A stretch of DNA of 9,503 bases from positions 1 through 9,503 of the forward strand of contig JAFWWR010000099.1 in NCBI GenBank assembly GCA_017518025.1, in the 5' to 3' direction. Of the stretch, positions 1 through 5,856 are shown one piece after another. The stretch is from Clostridia bacterium. GTDB taxonomy: Bacteria > Bacillota > Clostridia > Oscillospirales > CAG-272. The number at the start of each line of letters is the position of its first letter. Within the stretch, counting starts at the first letter, position 1. The notes under the pieces were generated by a model, which worked only from the letters and a program-made list of their open reading frames with translations, did no database searches and was not told where the DNA came from. The position numbers were made by a program, and so were the translations under genes.

Positions 1-24
1 GTCAACACTGACGGGGGGGTATAG

Positions 25-53
25 TTTATAATAAAAATGGAGTGGTGTATACT
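25..53 (+). promoter_or_regulatory. Possible promoter of the SLH protein gene
   Basis: The AT-rich leader has two weak promoter readings. One is TTTATA at 25-30, a 17-bp spacer and TATACT at 48-53, which would start transcription near position 60. The other is a perfect TATAAT at 27-32, but 16 to 18 bp upstream of it there is no recognisable -35 box. A run of seven G (13-19) precedes the region. Only one of these readings, or neither, may be real, because the window begins just upstream and could cut off the true element. Confidence 0.3.
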
Positions 54-79
54 GCCATAAATCACAGGGAGGAAAAACC

Positions 80-1321
80 ATGAAAAAGTTGCTTTGTGTG
101 GCACTTGCCGCAGTAATGCTCGCGGTTGCTTGCCTGTCGGTCGGCGCCGCCGGTTTGGACGAACTATTGAAGGGCTACGCAGGTATCACCTATGACGGAC
201 AATCGGAGGAGCAGCTTGCGCGTTTTGAACTGGCGCAAGCCGAGATCGACTGGATCCTCCGAGAGTACTGGGGAGAATACTACGAATCGATCCAATACGT
301 TCCGCAATACGTGACTTGCGCGATATATCTTGACTCTCACGGGATCGAGTGGAAGACCGACGGGGTCATCGACGCGGAGGCAATGGCCCGCATTCACGAT
401 TGGAGTATCGGCAAACAAGCTGAGGTCGACCACTGGTACATCTCCGAATATCTGGGCCAGCCGCTATATGACGACGATATTATTCTGGTCGCGTATGAGA
501 AGTACCATCCGGAGCTTACCCCGGAGGCGTTCCCTTATCTTGACGTGGAGTGCGCCGAACTCCTTATGTCGGGGCAGCACCCTATCGTCAAGATCAAACT
601 CAACCCCAAGGAAGGGCGGGATATTTTCGAGGAGATCGACAAGCTTCTTGCAGAGTCCGAGTACCCGATCGAAGCGGCGGAACCGAATTATCACCATCTC
701 ATTTATCTCGCGGGCGGTTCGGATGATCCCGGAGAGGGGTTCGTTTTCGACGACGTTAAAGAGGATCGATATTACAGCAGAGCCGTGGCGGTCCTCTCGA
801 AAATCGGTATCATCAAAGGAGTCTCTAAAAACATATTCGCGCCAAATCAAGCCACCACCCGCGCCATGATGACGGAGATACTCTACCGTATCGACACCAT
901 GTTCGGGAAAGTGTCTGTGGATGCGAGTAAGCCGGAGGGGTATGAGCCGTTCACGGACGTTGAGGGCAAATGGTACAGCGGATCGGCGGACTGGGCACGT
1001 CTCACGGGAGTGGTCAAGGGATATCCCGACGGATCGTTCCGGGGAGACCGCCCCATCACCCGCGCCGAGGCGGCGACTATCCTGTACCGATATCTCAAAT
1101 ACGCCGGACTCGAAACGGAGGTAATTTCGACGGACGCCGTGAAGCGTTTCTCTGACGCGGACAGCATCCCGTCATGGGCTGTCGACGCGGTGAATTACCT
1201 TTATGGAACGAGCGTGATGACGGGGATGTCATACGACAAATTCGATCCAAACGGGCAGATGACGCGCGCCATGATCGCCACCGTGGCGTACAGGGTCGTG
1301 GAACAGCTGCAATCGAGATAA
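80..1321 (+). CDS. Secreted SLH-domain cell-surface protein with I9-like (protease-propeptide-like) segment
   Basis: A 413-residue exported protein probably held on the cell wall. The start is ATG at 80, with GGGAGG at 67-72 seven bases upstream. Residues 1-24 form a signal peptide: KK, then a hydrophobic core, then SVGAA. A Cys at 18 is preceded by AVA, which is a poor lipobox, so a lipoprotein is less likely. Residues 25-130 are acidic, rich in Tyr and Trp, and not recognised. Residues of about 132-210 look like the inhibitor-I9/protease-propeptide fold seen in other clostridial surface proteins: a short hydrophobic strand, a VKIKL strand, an amphipathic helix and the closing AEPNY (201-205). 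Three SLH domains follow at about 221-275, 290-343 and 357-411. These normally bind pyruvylated secondary cell-wall polymer. SLH2 has the classical TRAE motif, whereas SLH1 and SLH3 read TRAM. No catalytic domain is visible, so its task beyond wall attachment is unknown. Codon use is less C-biased than in the dehydrogenase genes. Confidence 0.88.
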   Translation: MKKLLCVALAAVMLAVACLSVGAAGLDELLKGYAGITYDGQSEEQLARFELAQAEIDWILREYWGEYYESIQYVPQYVTCAIYLDSHGIEWKTDGVIDAEAMARIHDWSIGKQAEVDHWYISEYLGQPLYDDDIILVAYEKYHPELTPEAFPYLDVECAELLMSGQHPIVKIKLNPKEGRDIFEEIDKLLAESEYPIEAAEPNYHHLIYLAGGSDDPGEGFVFDDVKEDRYYSRAVAVLSKIGIIKGVSKNIFAPNQATTRAMMTEILYRIDTMFGKVSVDASKPEGYEPFTDVEGKWYSGSADWARLTGVVKGYPDGSFRGDRPITRAEAATILYRYLKYAGLETEVISTDAVKRFSDADSIPSWAVDAVNYLYGTSVMTGMSYDKFDPNGQMTRAMIATVAYRVVEQLQSR

Positions 1322-1372
1322 GGTCTCGATCGATTTGCCCGTCAGACGGCGGGTGAAACAAACAACTAAAAT

Positions 1373-1403
1373 ATCCCCCTTCGGCAGGACGCCGGAGGGG
1401 GAT
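1373..1403. terminator. Rho-independent terminator shared by convergent genes
   Basis: Arms 1373-1385 and 1391-1403 pair over 13 bp with a single G-T wobble (1381/1395), closing a 5-base loop (AGGAC). On the minus strand the stem is followed by a T-rich stretch (ATTTTAGTTGTTTGTTT), the proper arrangement for ending the ABC transporter operon. On the plus strand the following bases (CTTCATT) are less T-rich, so termination of the SLH gene may be weaker. It lies between the two convergent stop codons, which supports a shared role. Confidence 0.8.
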
Positions 1404-1425
1404 CTTCATTGTGGCTTAAAGCCGG

Positions 1426-3522
1426 TCATTCTCCGCTTTCCCGGAGCAGGTCGGCGATCTTTTCCGCCGCGTCGTCCCGGAGAGTCCCCGCGATCGTTTT
1501 GTACTCACGCTGATTTCCGGCGTTAAAGCAGTTGAAGCTTGCCGTGATGAAGGATTCTCCCGCGGCGGGGGCTCTTATCTCAAGGGCGCCGCTCAGGATC
1601 TCCCCGATCTCGTCCGAGGTGACGAGACCGTCGGGATACCAGTAATACGACGTCAGCTTTCCGTCCTTGCCGCAGACGTAAACGGTGAAGCTCTCCAGGA
1701 ATACCGATCCGGACAGGGTCTGCTGCCCTTCTTCTTCCGACTTCCTGAGCAGATCCGTCAGCTCGTCCGGCTTGATATTCGACTTTTCCGCCGTTATCGC
1801 CAGATATTTCCGGCAGGTCTCGGGAGCGAATTCCGGGCAAAGAGGCACTGTAAGGGTAGGTGATTCCTTGCCGACACTCGTTACGTAACGGACCCATGAC
1901 AGCGTAGGAACGGAACCGCCGACCGCATTCATCCATTCCTCCGGATCCGCCTGAGCGATCTCCTTTTTCAGCATCCCGAACAGCAGATCCGACTCATCTT
2001 TCGTGAGCTTCATCTCGCCCCAGTCGAGGGTGTTTTTCAGGGGATCCGGCAGGTCGGTCAACGCCTCGGAAAAGCTTTTGCTCCCGGTAAACTTGCTTTG
2101 GATCGTCATGTAATCGTCTTCGGGGAGCGGGAGGATGCGGCTCCTGACGCCTGACGAGGTACGGATCCGGAACCCCTGCGTGGAGCCCGATAGGTTTTTC
2201 ACGACGAAACCGTCCACGCCGCCCTCTCTGAGCTGACGGCACGACTCTGCGAGAGCGCGGGACACTATTTCCCTCATTTCCGGATCGTCATATTCCATCG
2301 AACTGTTTTTCAGGATCGCGTAATCGTACATATTGATGTCGTATCTGCTTGTGACGTCAACGCCCGCAAGGCTCACGCTCTTTATCTCGTCCGCGGATGG
2401 GGTGAATCCGAGCTCGGCTTTGTAGATGCCTCTCATACCGAATATCAGACACAGGTTTACTGCCGCCACGATCAGAAGACCGGGCAGACTTTTCACGGCG
2501 CGGGAGATCTGCTTTGACGTGATGAGCTCGTATGTGAAATACACGCCCGCGGCGACGATATAGTACACCACGTAGACGAACGCGTTGTTGCCGGGTCCTC
2601 CTCCGACGGATTCGCTGAAAATGGCGGCGCAGACGGGTATGCAGATCACCATGGTCAGAGTGATGCGGAACAGCGCCTGAAGCGTCCTGTTCGGCGCGGA
2701 CCTTTCCGCCGACTCGCTTTTTCTCCTGCAGAAGAGAACGCACGCCAGGGTAAGGTATATCGCCGCCAGCACGGCGGAATAGATCTGGGAAGATCCGGTC
2801 AACAGGATGTTCATCGTTCCCGTCATCCCCGCCCGGCTGACGAACACTCCGATGACCGTCCCCGCCACCAGATTGAGCGAGGAGTCAAGCGGGAACGTCA
2901 GAGAACTCATGTCCAGTATGGGAAGAACGTCCCCGAGGACTCCGGTCAACATGAGGATCGCAAAACGGGGCAGGAAGATTATCAGACCGGACACGATGAT
3001 ATTAGTGAACGTCGTCCCTGTGACTGTCATGGCGAGCATCACCGACGAGGCGACCAGCATCGACGCCACGGAGCATCCGAGGGTGAGCTTCATCAGTGAC
3101 GGGACGATCAGAGCGAGTCTGCTCTGAAAGATAAGGAACGTGAGGATCGACAGCGCGCTTGATATCGCCGCCACGGCGACGATCCACAGGAGCACCGCGG
3201 AAGCGTAGCTGAGAAACAGGCACGCGCGGGTGTAGGGAAGGGAATGATAGAAGTCCGAGGCGTTCCTCTTGTTCAGGAACGAGAACAGTGACAGCGTCAT
3301 CAGGGGCGCGATGATCGTGAACGTGAGCAGGAGGAACGGATGGGCGTGAAATCCGTCCATGACCTCCACCCCGACGCTGTATTTTGCATTGTTCATCGCG
3401 CGGCTTACGGGTACCAGCACGGCCTCCACCGACATCACGATCAGGGAGAGGAAGCCGATCAGCCTCAGCTGCTTCAGCCCCTCAAAGAACAGTTTCGGAT
3501 TCCATATTTTTCCTTGAGCCAT
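1426..3522 (-). CDS. ABC-2 type transporter permease with large soluble C-terminal region
   Basis: A 698-residue integral membrane protein, presumably the membrane half of the transporter whose ATPase is the gene just upstream. ATG at 3522 is preceded by a near-perfect AAGGAGGT (3531-3538). It starts 1 bp after the ATPase stop codon, so the two are translationally close-coupled. About nine hydrophobic segments can be read: roughly 21-39, 62-83, 101-131, 146-168, 174-200, 246-265, 283-302, 313-334 and 346-363. The loop after the second has the sequence KRNASDFYHSLPYTR (85-99), a motif I associate with a family of Bacillota ABC-2 permeases; it may be the coupling segment that contacts the ATPase. 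Residues of about 364-698 are hydrophilic and mixed alpha/beta, possibly the DUF6449-type C-terminal domain (name from memory, not searched). Substrate unknown. By analogy with Bacillus YtrBC-like systems, export or cell-envelope stress defence is possible. The gene ends before the shared terminator. Confidence 0.82.
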   Translation of the reverse strand: MAQGKIWNPKLFFEGLKQLRLIGFLSLIVMSVEAVLVPVSRAMNNAKYSVGVEVMDGFHAHPFLLLTFTIIAPLMTLSLFSFLNKRNASDFYHSLPYTRACLFLSYASAVLLWIVAVAAISSALSILTFLIFQSRLALIVPSLMKLTLGCSVASMLVASSVMLAMTVTGTTFTNIIVSGLIIFLPRFAILMLTGVLGDVLPILDMSSLTFPLDSSLNLVAGTVIGVFVSRAGMTGTMNILLTGSSQIYSAVLAAIYLTLACVLFCRRKSESAERSAPNRTLQALFRITLTMVICIPVCAAIFSESVGGGPGNNAFVYVVYYIVAAGVYFTYELITSKQISRAVKSLPGLLIVAAVNLCLIFGMRGIYKAELGFTPSADEIKSVSLAGVDVTSRYDINMYDYAILKNSSMEYDDPEMREIVSRALAESCRQLREGGVDGFVVKNLSGSTQGFRIRTSSGVRSRILPLPEDDYMTIQSKFTGSKSFSEALTDLPDPLKNTLDWGEMKLTKDESDLLFGMLKKEIAQADPEEWMNAVGGSVPTLSWVRYVTSVGKESPTLTVPLCPEFAPETCRKYLAITAEKSNIKPDELTDLLRKSEEEGQQTLSGSVFLESFTVYVCGKDGKLTSYYWYPDGLVTSDEIGEILSGALEIRAPAAGESFITASFNCFNAGNQREYKTIAGTLRDDAAEKIADLLRESGE

Positions 3523-3523
3523 G

Positions 3524-4426
3524 TCAGCTTACCTCCTTTATATCGTAGGCGTATCCCAGCGCCTCCATCTCGTAGGTAAAGATCTCCTCCAGCGACAGCG
3601 GAAGCACCTCGAGCAGGATCGGGTGGAGGGCTTTCAGCTTCTCCACCGTTTCCTCACGGTCGCCGCTGACGATCATGTTGGTCACCGATCCCCGCCGGTC
3701 GAGACGGCTTACCTCGACCCCCTCGAATATCTCGGGGCTATAGTCGTGGTCGAATGCGATCTGTATCTTGAATTTCGCTGTTTTCAGCTCCTGGATGTCG
3801 CTCTCCAGCACCAGCCCTCCTCGATGGAGCAGGGCAAGCTGGTCGCAGGTGTCCTCAAGCTCCCGGAGAGAGTGAGAGGTGATGACCGCCGTGGTCCCGC
3901 GGTCCATCACGTCCTCGTAAATGAGCTTTTTGACGAGGTTGCGCATGACGGGGTCGAGCCCGTCGAAAGTCTCGTCGAAAAAGATGTACTCCGGCCTGGC
4001 GGACAGAGCCAGAATGGTCGCCGCCTGCCGCCTCATCCCTTTTGAAAAGGTGGAGAGCGCCTTTTTCGTATCGAGCCCGAGCGTTCCCGAAATGTCGCGG
4101 AAACGGGCGCGGTCGAAAGTCTTGTAGATCGAGGCGTAGGCATTCGCCATCCGTTCCATGTCTGCTCCTGCGAAGAAGTATATATCGTCCGGCACGAAAG
4201 CCATACGTCCTTTGACGGACGGATTGTTCCACACGCTGTCTCCGTCCGCCGTGACTGAGCCTGCGTCGGCGCGGTAGACTCCTGATATGGTTCTGAGGAA
4301 CGTTGATTTTCCCGCTCCGTTTGAGCCGATCATCCCGTAGATCGACCCGTCCCCGATGGTGCAGGTAATACTGTCAAGCGCGGTGAATTCGCCGAATTTC
4401 TTGGTGAGACCCTCCGTTTTGATCAT
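3524..4426 (-). CDS. ABC transporter ATP-binding protein (YtrB-like)
   Basis: A 300-residue nucleotide-binding subunit that would energise the neighbouring permease on the cytoplasmic face. Walker A is GSNGAGKST (34-42), the signature is the variant FSKGM (127-131), Walker B ends in FFDE (149-152, with D151 and the catalytic E152) followed by the D-loop-like GLD, and the switch His is H185 in TSHS. At the usual Q-loop place the sequence reads VPDD (78-81) rather than a Gln; this substitution is also familiar in YtrB-type ATPases. After about residue 215 there is an extra C-terminal domain of about 85 residues, common in exporters that pair with ABC-2 permeases. Its ATG (4424-4426) overlaps the TGA of the upstream regulator as ATGA, indicating translational coupling. 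The family assignment is firm; the substrate is not known. Confidence 0.93.
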   Translation of the reverse strand: MIKTEGLTKKFGEFTALDSITCTIGDGSIYGMIGSNGAGKSTFLRTISGVYRADAGSVTADGDSVWNNPSVKGRMAFVPDDIYFFAGADMERMANAYASIYKTFDRARFRDISGTLGLDTKKALSTFSKGMRRQAATILALSARPEYIFFDETFDGLDPVMRNLVKKLIYEDVMDRGTTAVITSHSLRELEDTCDQLALLHRGGLVLESDIQELKTAKFKIQIAFDHDYSPEIFEGVEVSRLDRRGSVTNMIVSGDREETVEKLKALHPILLEVLPLSLEEIFTYEMEALGYAYDIKEVS

Positions 4427-4818
4427 TTATCATCACTTTCCTTTCCTTGCATGGGATCCCGGTACGCCTCGTCGAGTATTTCTTCGATCGCTTCCCTCGG
4501 GACGCCCAGCGACGCCATCCCGCCGATGATCCGCGAAAGCTCGCCGAGATCCTTCATTTTATTCTCAGTCAGTATCTCCTTCGCCCCCTCACAGACGAAG
4601 TATCCTCTCCCGGGAACGGCGCGGATGAGGCCGCGGCCGTCAAGCTCCGTGTACGATTTGAGGATCGTCACGGGATTGATCCCGAGCTCCGTGGAGGTGG
4701 CGCGTACCGAGGGGATCTGATCCCCTTCGCTGAGCGCCCCCGACGCGATCATTTTTTCGAGCTGATCGATCAATTGCTCGTAGATCGGCGTCCGGGACAT
4801 GGAGTCTATCTGAAACAT
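4423..4818 (-). CDS. GntR-family transcriptional regulator, YtrA subfamily
   Basis: A 131-residue regulator, first gene of the ABC transporter operon. ATG at 4818 is preceded by GGAGG (4828-4832) nine bases upstream. Residues of about 8-75 are a GntR winged helix-turn-helix: PIYEQL near the N-terminus, then IPSVRATSTELGINPVT, and the wing ending in GRGYFV. The remaining 55 residues are a short helical tail, too small for a FadR, HutC or MocR effector domain. That size is the mark of the YtrA subfamily, whose members commonly repress their own operon with ABC transporter genes. Gene order regulator-ATPase-permease matches this family. A perfect inverted repeat on the presumed transcription start (4866-4894) is the likely operator. 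The inducing signal is unknown; cell-wall-active antibiotics are known inducers for Bacillus ytr but this is only an analogy here. Confidence 0.9.
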   Translation of the reverse strand: MFQIDSMSRTPIYEQLIDQLEKMIASGALSEGDQIPSVRATSTELGINPVTILKSYTELDGRGLIRAVPGRGYFVCEGAKEILTENKMKDLGELSRIIGGMASLGVPREAIEEILDEAYRDPMQGKESDDK

Positions 4819-4865
4819 CTGCTTCTCCCTCCGTTTGATTTTATGCGGGGCGCACCTATGCGCAT

Positions 4866-4894
4866 TAGGTGTTATACCTCACATATAACACCTA
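4866..4894. promoter_or_regulatory. Inverted repeat, likely operator of the YtrA-type regulator
   Basis: TAGGTGTTATA (4866-4876) and its exact reverse complement TATAACACCTA (4884-4894) are separated by 7 bases. The repeat begins immediately downstream of the minus-strand -10 box and covers the expected transcription start near 4889. It lies 48 bases upstream of the regulator's start codon. A bound dimeric GntR protein here would block transcription, so autorepression is the simplest reading. Binding by this regulator is inferred, not shown. Confidence 0.75.
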
Positions 4895-4895
4895 T

Positions 4896-4924
4896 ATGAT
4901 ACCACCGTCAGCAGTGTTTGTCAA
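4896..4924 (-). promoter_or_regulatory. Promoter of the regulator-ATPase-permease operon
   Basis: Read on the minus strand, TTGACA (4919-4924) is followed by a 17-bp spacer and TATCAT (4896-4901). The -35 is a perfect sigma-A consensus and the -10 matches at five of six positions. The expected start of transcription falls near 4889, inside the inverted repeat, giving a leader of about 70 bases. Confidence 0.75.
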
Positions 4925-4945
4925 CCCCTGTTTTGAAAAAAATAA

Positions 4946-4968
4946 AAAATGTAATTTTCTCACATTTT
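4946..4968. promoter_or_regulatory. Upstream inverted repeat near the DeoR promoter, possible operator
   Basis: AAAATGT (4946-4952) and ACATTTT (4962-4968) are perfect 7-bp complements with a 9-base spacer. It lies just upstream of the -35 box of the DeoR-family gene and shares the AATGT/ACATT core with the repeat inside that promoter, although here the half-sites face the other way. The centres of the two repeats (4957 and 5000) are 43 bp apart, about four helical turns. The region is very AT-rich, so chance complementarity is a real alternative. Confidence 0.4.
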
Positions 4969-4982
4969 ATAACAGAAAATAG

Positions 4983-5011
4983 TTGACATATTAACATTAA
5001 TAATGTAAAAT
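4983..5011 (+). promoter_or_regulatory. Promoter of the DeoR-E2-E3-E1 operon
   Basis: TTGACA (4983-4988) is followed by a 17-bp spacer and TAAAAT (5006-5011), a perfect -35 and a five-of-six -10. The expected transcription start is near 5018, giving a leader of about 30 bases with GAGGAG at 5034-5039. No other convincing promoter is seen in the short gaps between the four genes, so this probably drives the whole operon. Confidence 0.75.
4994..5006. promoter_or_regulatory. Palindrome between -35 and -10, likely DeoR operator
   Basis: ACATTA (4994-4999) and TAATGT (5001-5006) form a perfect 6-bp palindrome around one central base, with two further matching pairs beyond a mismatch. It sits in the spacer of the promoter and touches the first base of the -10 box, the classical position for a repressor that blocks RNA polymerase. 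The adjacent DeoR-family protein is the obvious candidate to bind it. That link is inferred from position only. Confidence 0.5.
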
Positions 5012-5047
5012 AAATTCAGGAAATAACACAGGAGAGGAGAGTGACCT

Positions 5048-5824
5048 TTGAAATCGCAAAGACGTGAAGAAATCAGGAAAATACTTGAGTCAAAGCCCTT
5101 TGTATCCCTCAGGGAGCTCACTCTTGAGTTCCCCGACGTGTCCGAAATGACCATCCGCCGCGACATCGAGTTTTTCGAGCGCGAGGGCGAGGTCATCCGC
5201 GTGCACGGTGGAGCCCGCTCCGTGAAGTTCATCTCCCGCACGGACGTGGACTCCATCTCCAAGCGCGAGTCGGAGAACGTGCCGCAGAAGCAGGCCATCG
5301 CCCGGCTGGCGGTGGAGTTCCTCGAACCGGGCAGGTCCATCTTTCTCGACTCCGGCTCCACCACGCGGCAGATCCCTCCGTACATCCCGAACGAGCGGTT
5401 CTCGTTTACCACGACGGACCCCAAGCTTGCGCTGGATCTTTCCCGTTCGCCGGTATCCGTTGTGAATATCGTCGGCGGCCGTCTCGAAAAGGACAACCAG
5501 ACCGTGACGGGCCTTCAGGCCACACGGTTCCTCAGCGGGGTGAACATCGACACGGCGATACTCTCGCCCGCCGGTTTCTCCCTTGAAAACGGGTTCACCG
5601 TTGGCAGCTACAACGAATGCGAGCTGAAAAGGATCGTGGTGGAAAAGGCGAGATCCGTCATCGTCCTCATCGATTCCGCCAAGTTCGACAAGTCGCTGCC
5701 GTACACGTTCTGCGACATGAGTGACGTTGACGCCATAGTCACGGACGGTCCCGTCCCGCTGGCGACCCGCTCCGCGGCGCAGAACCTCGGCGTGCGGATC
5801 ATCGAAGCCGGCGACGCCGAATAA
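5048..5824 (+). CDS. DeoR/GlpR-family transcriptional regulator
   Basis: A 258-residue regulator, normal length for the family, and first gene of the dehydrogenase operon. The start is the rare codon TTG at 5048: GAGGAG at 5034-5039 is eight bases upstream, and the nearby GTG at 5041 is in another frame. The N-terminal DeoR helix-turn-helix (about 4-56) carries the family signature VSEMTIRRDIEFFE...VIRVHGGA. The effector domain (about 77-250) resembles the sugar-phosphate isomerase-like fold: LDSGSTT (100-106), VGG (142-144), K194, and DSAKFDK (209-215). DeoR-family proteins usually sense phosphorylated sugars or polyol metabolites and act as repressors, so one controlling a 2-oxoacid dehydrogenase suggests that the substrate comes from sugar, polyol or related breakdown. 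The next gene follows after 32 bp with no separate promoter seen. The actual ligand is unknown. Confidence 0.92.
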   Translation: MKSQRREEIRKILESKPFVSLRELTLEFPDVSEMTIRRDIEFFEREGEVIRVHGGARSVKFISRTDVDSISKRESENVPQKQAIARLAVEFLEPGRSIFLDSGSTTRQIPPYIPNERFSFTTTDPKLALDLSRSPVSVVNIVGGRLEKDNQTVTGLQATRFLSGVNIDTAILSPAGFSLENGFTVGSYNECELKRIVVEKARSVIVLIDSAKFDKSLPYTFCDMSDVDAIVTDGPVPLATRSAAQNLGVRIIEAGDAE

Positions 5825-5856
5825 AACCGAAAAAACTTTATGAAAGGAACACATAT

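Noticed and set aside
122..136. Possible lipobox before Cys18 of the SLH protein
   Set aside because: The residues before Cys are AVA rather than a Leu at -3, and a better signal-peptidase I site (SVGAA) follows a few residues later.
3521..4045. Plus-strand open frame (174 codons) opposite the ABC ATPase
   Set aside because: No recognisable protein features and it overlaps a clear ATPase with Walker motifs; a shadow frame.
4954..4980. Inverted repeat ATTTTCT / AGAAAAT with 13-base spacer
   Set aside because: It overlaps the better-placed AAAATGT/ACATTTT repeat and lies in very AT-rich sequence where such pairs are expected by chance.
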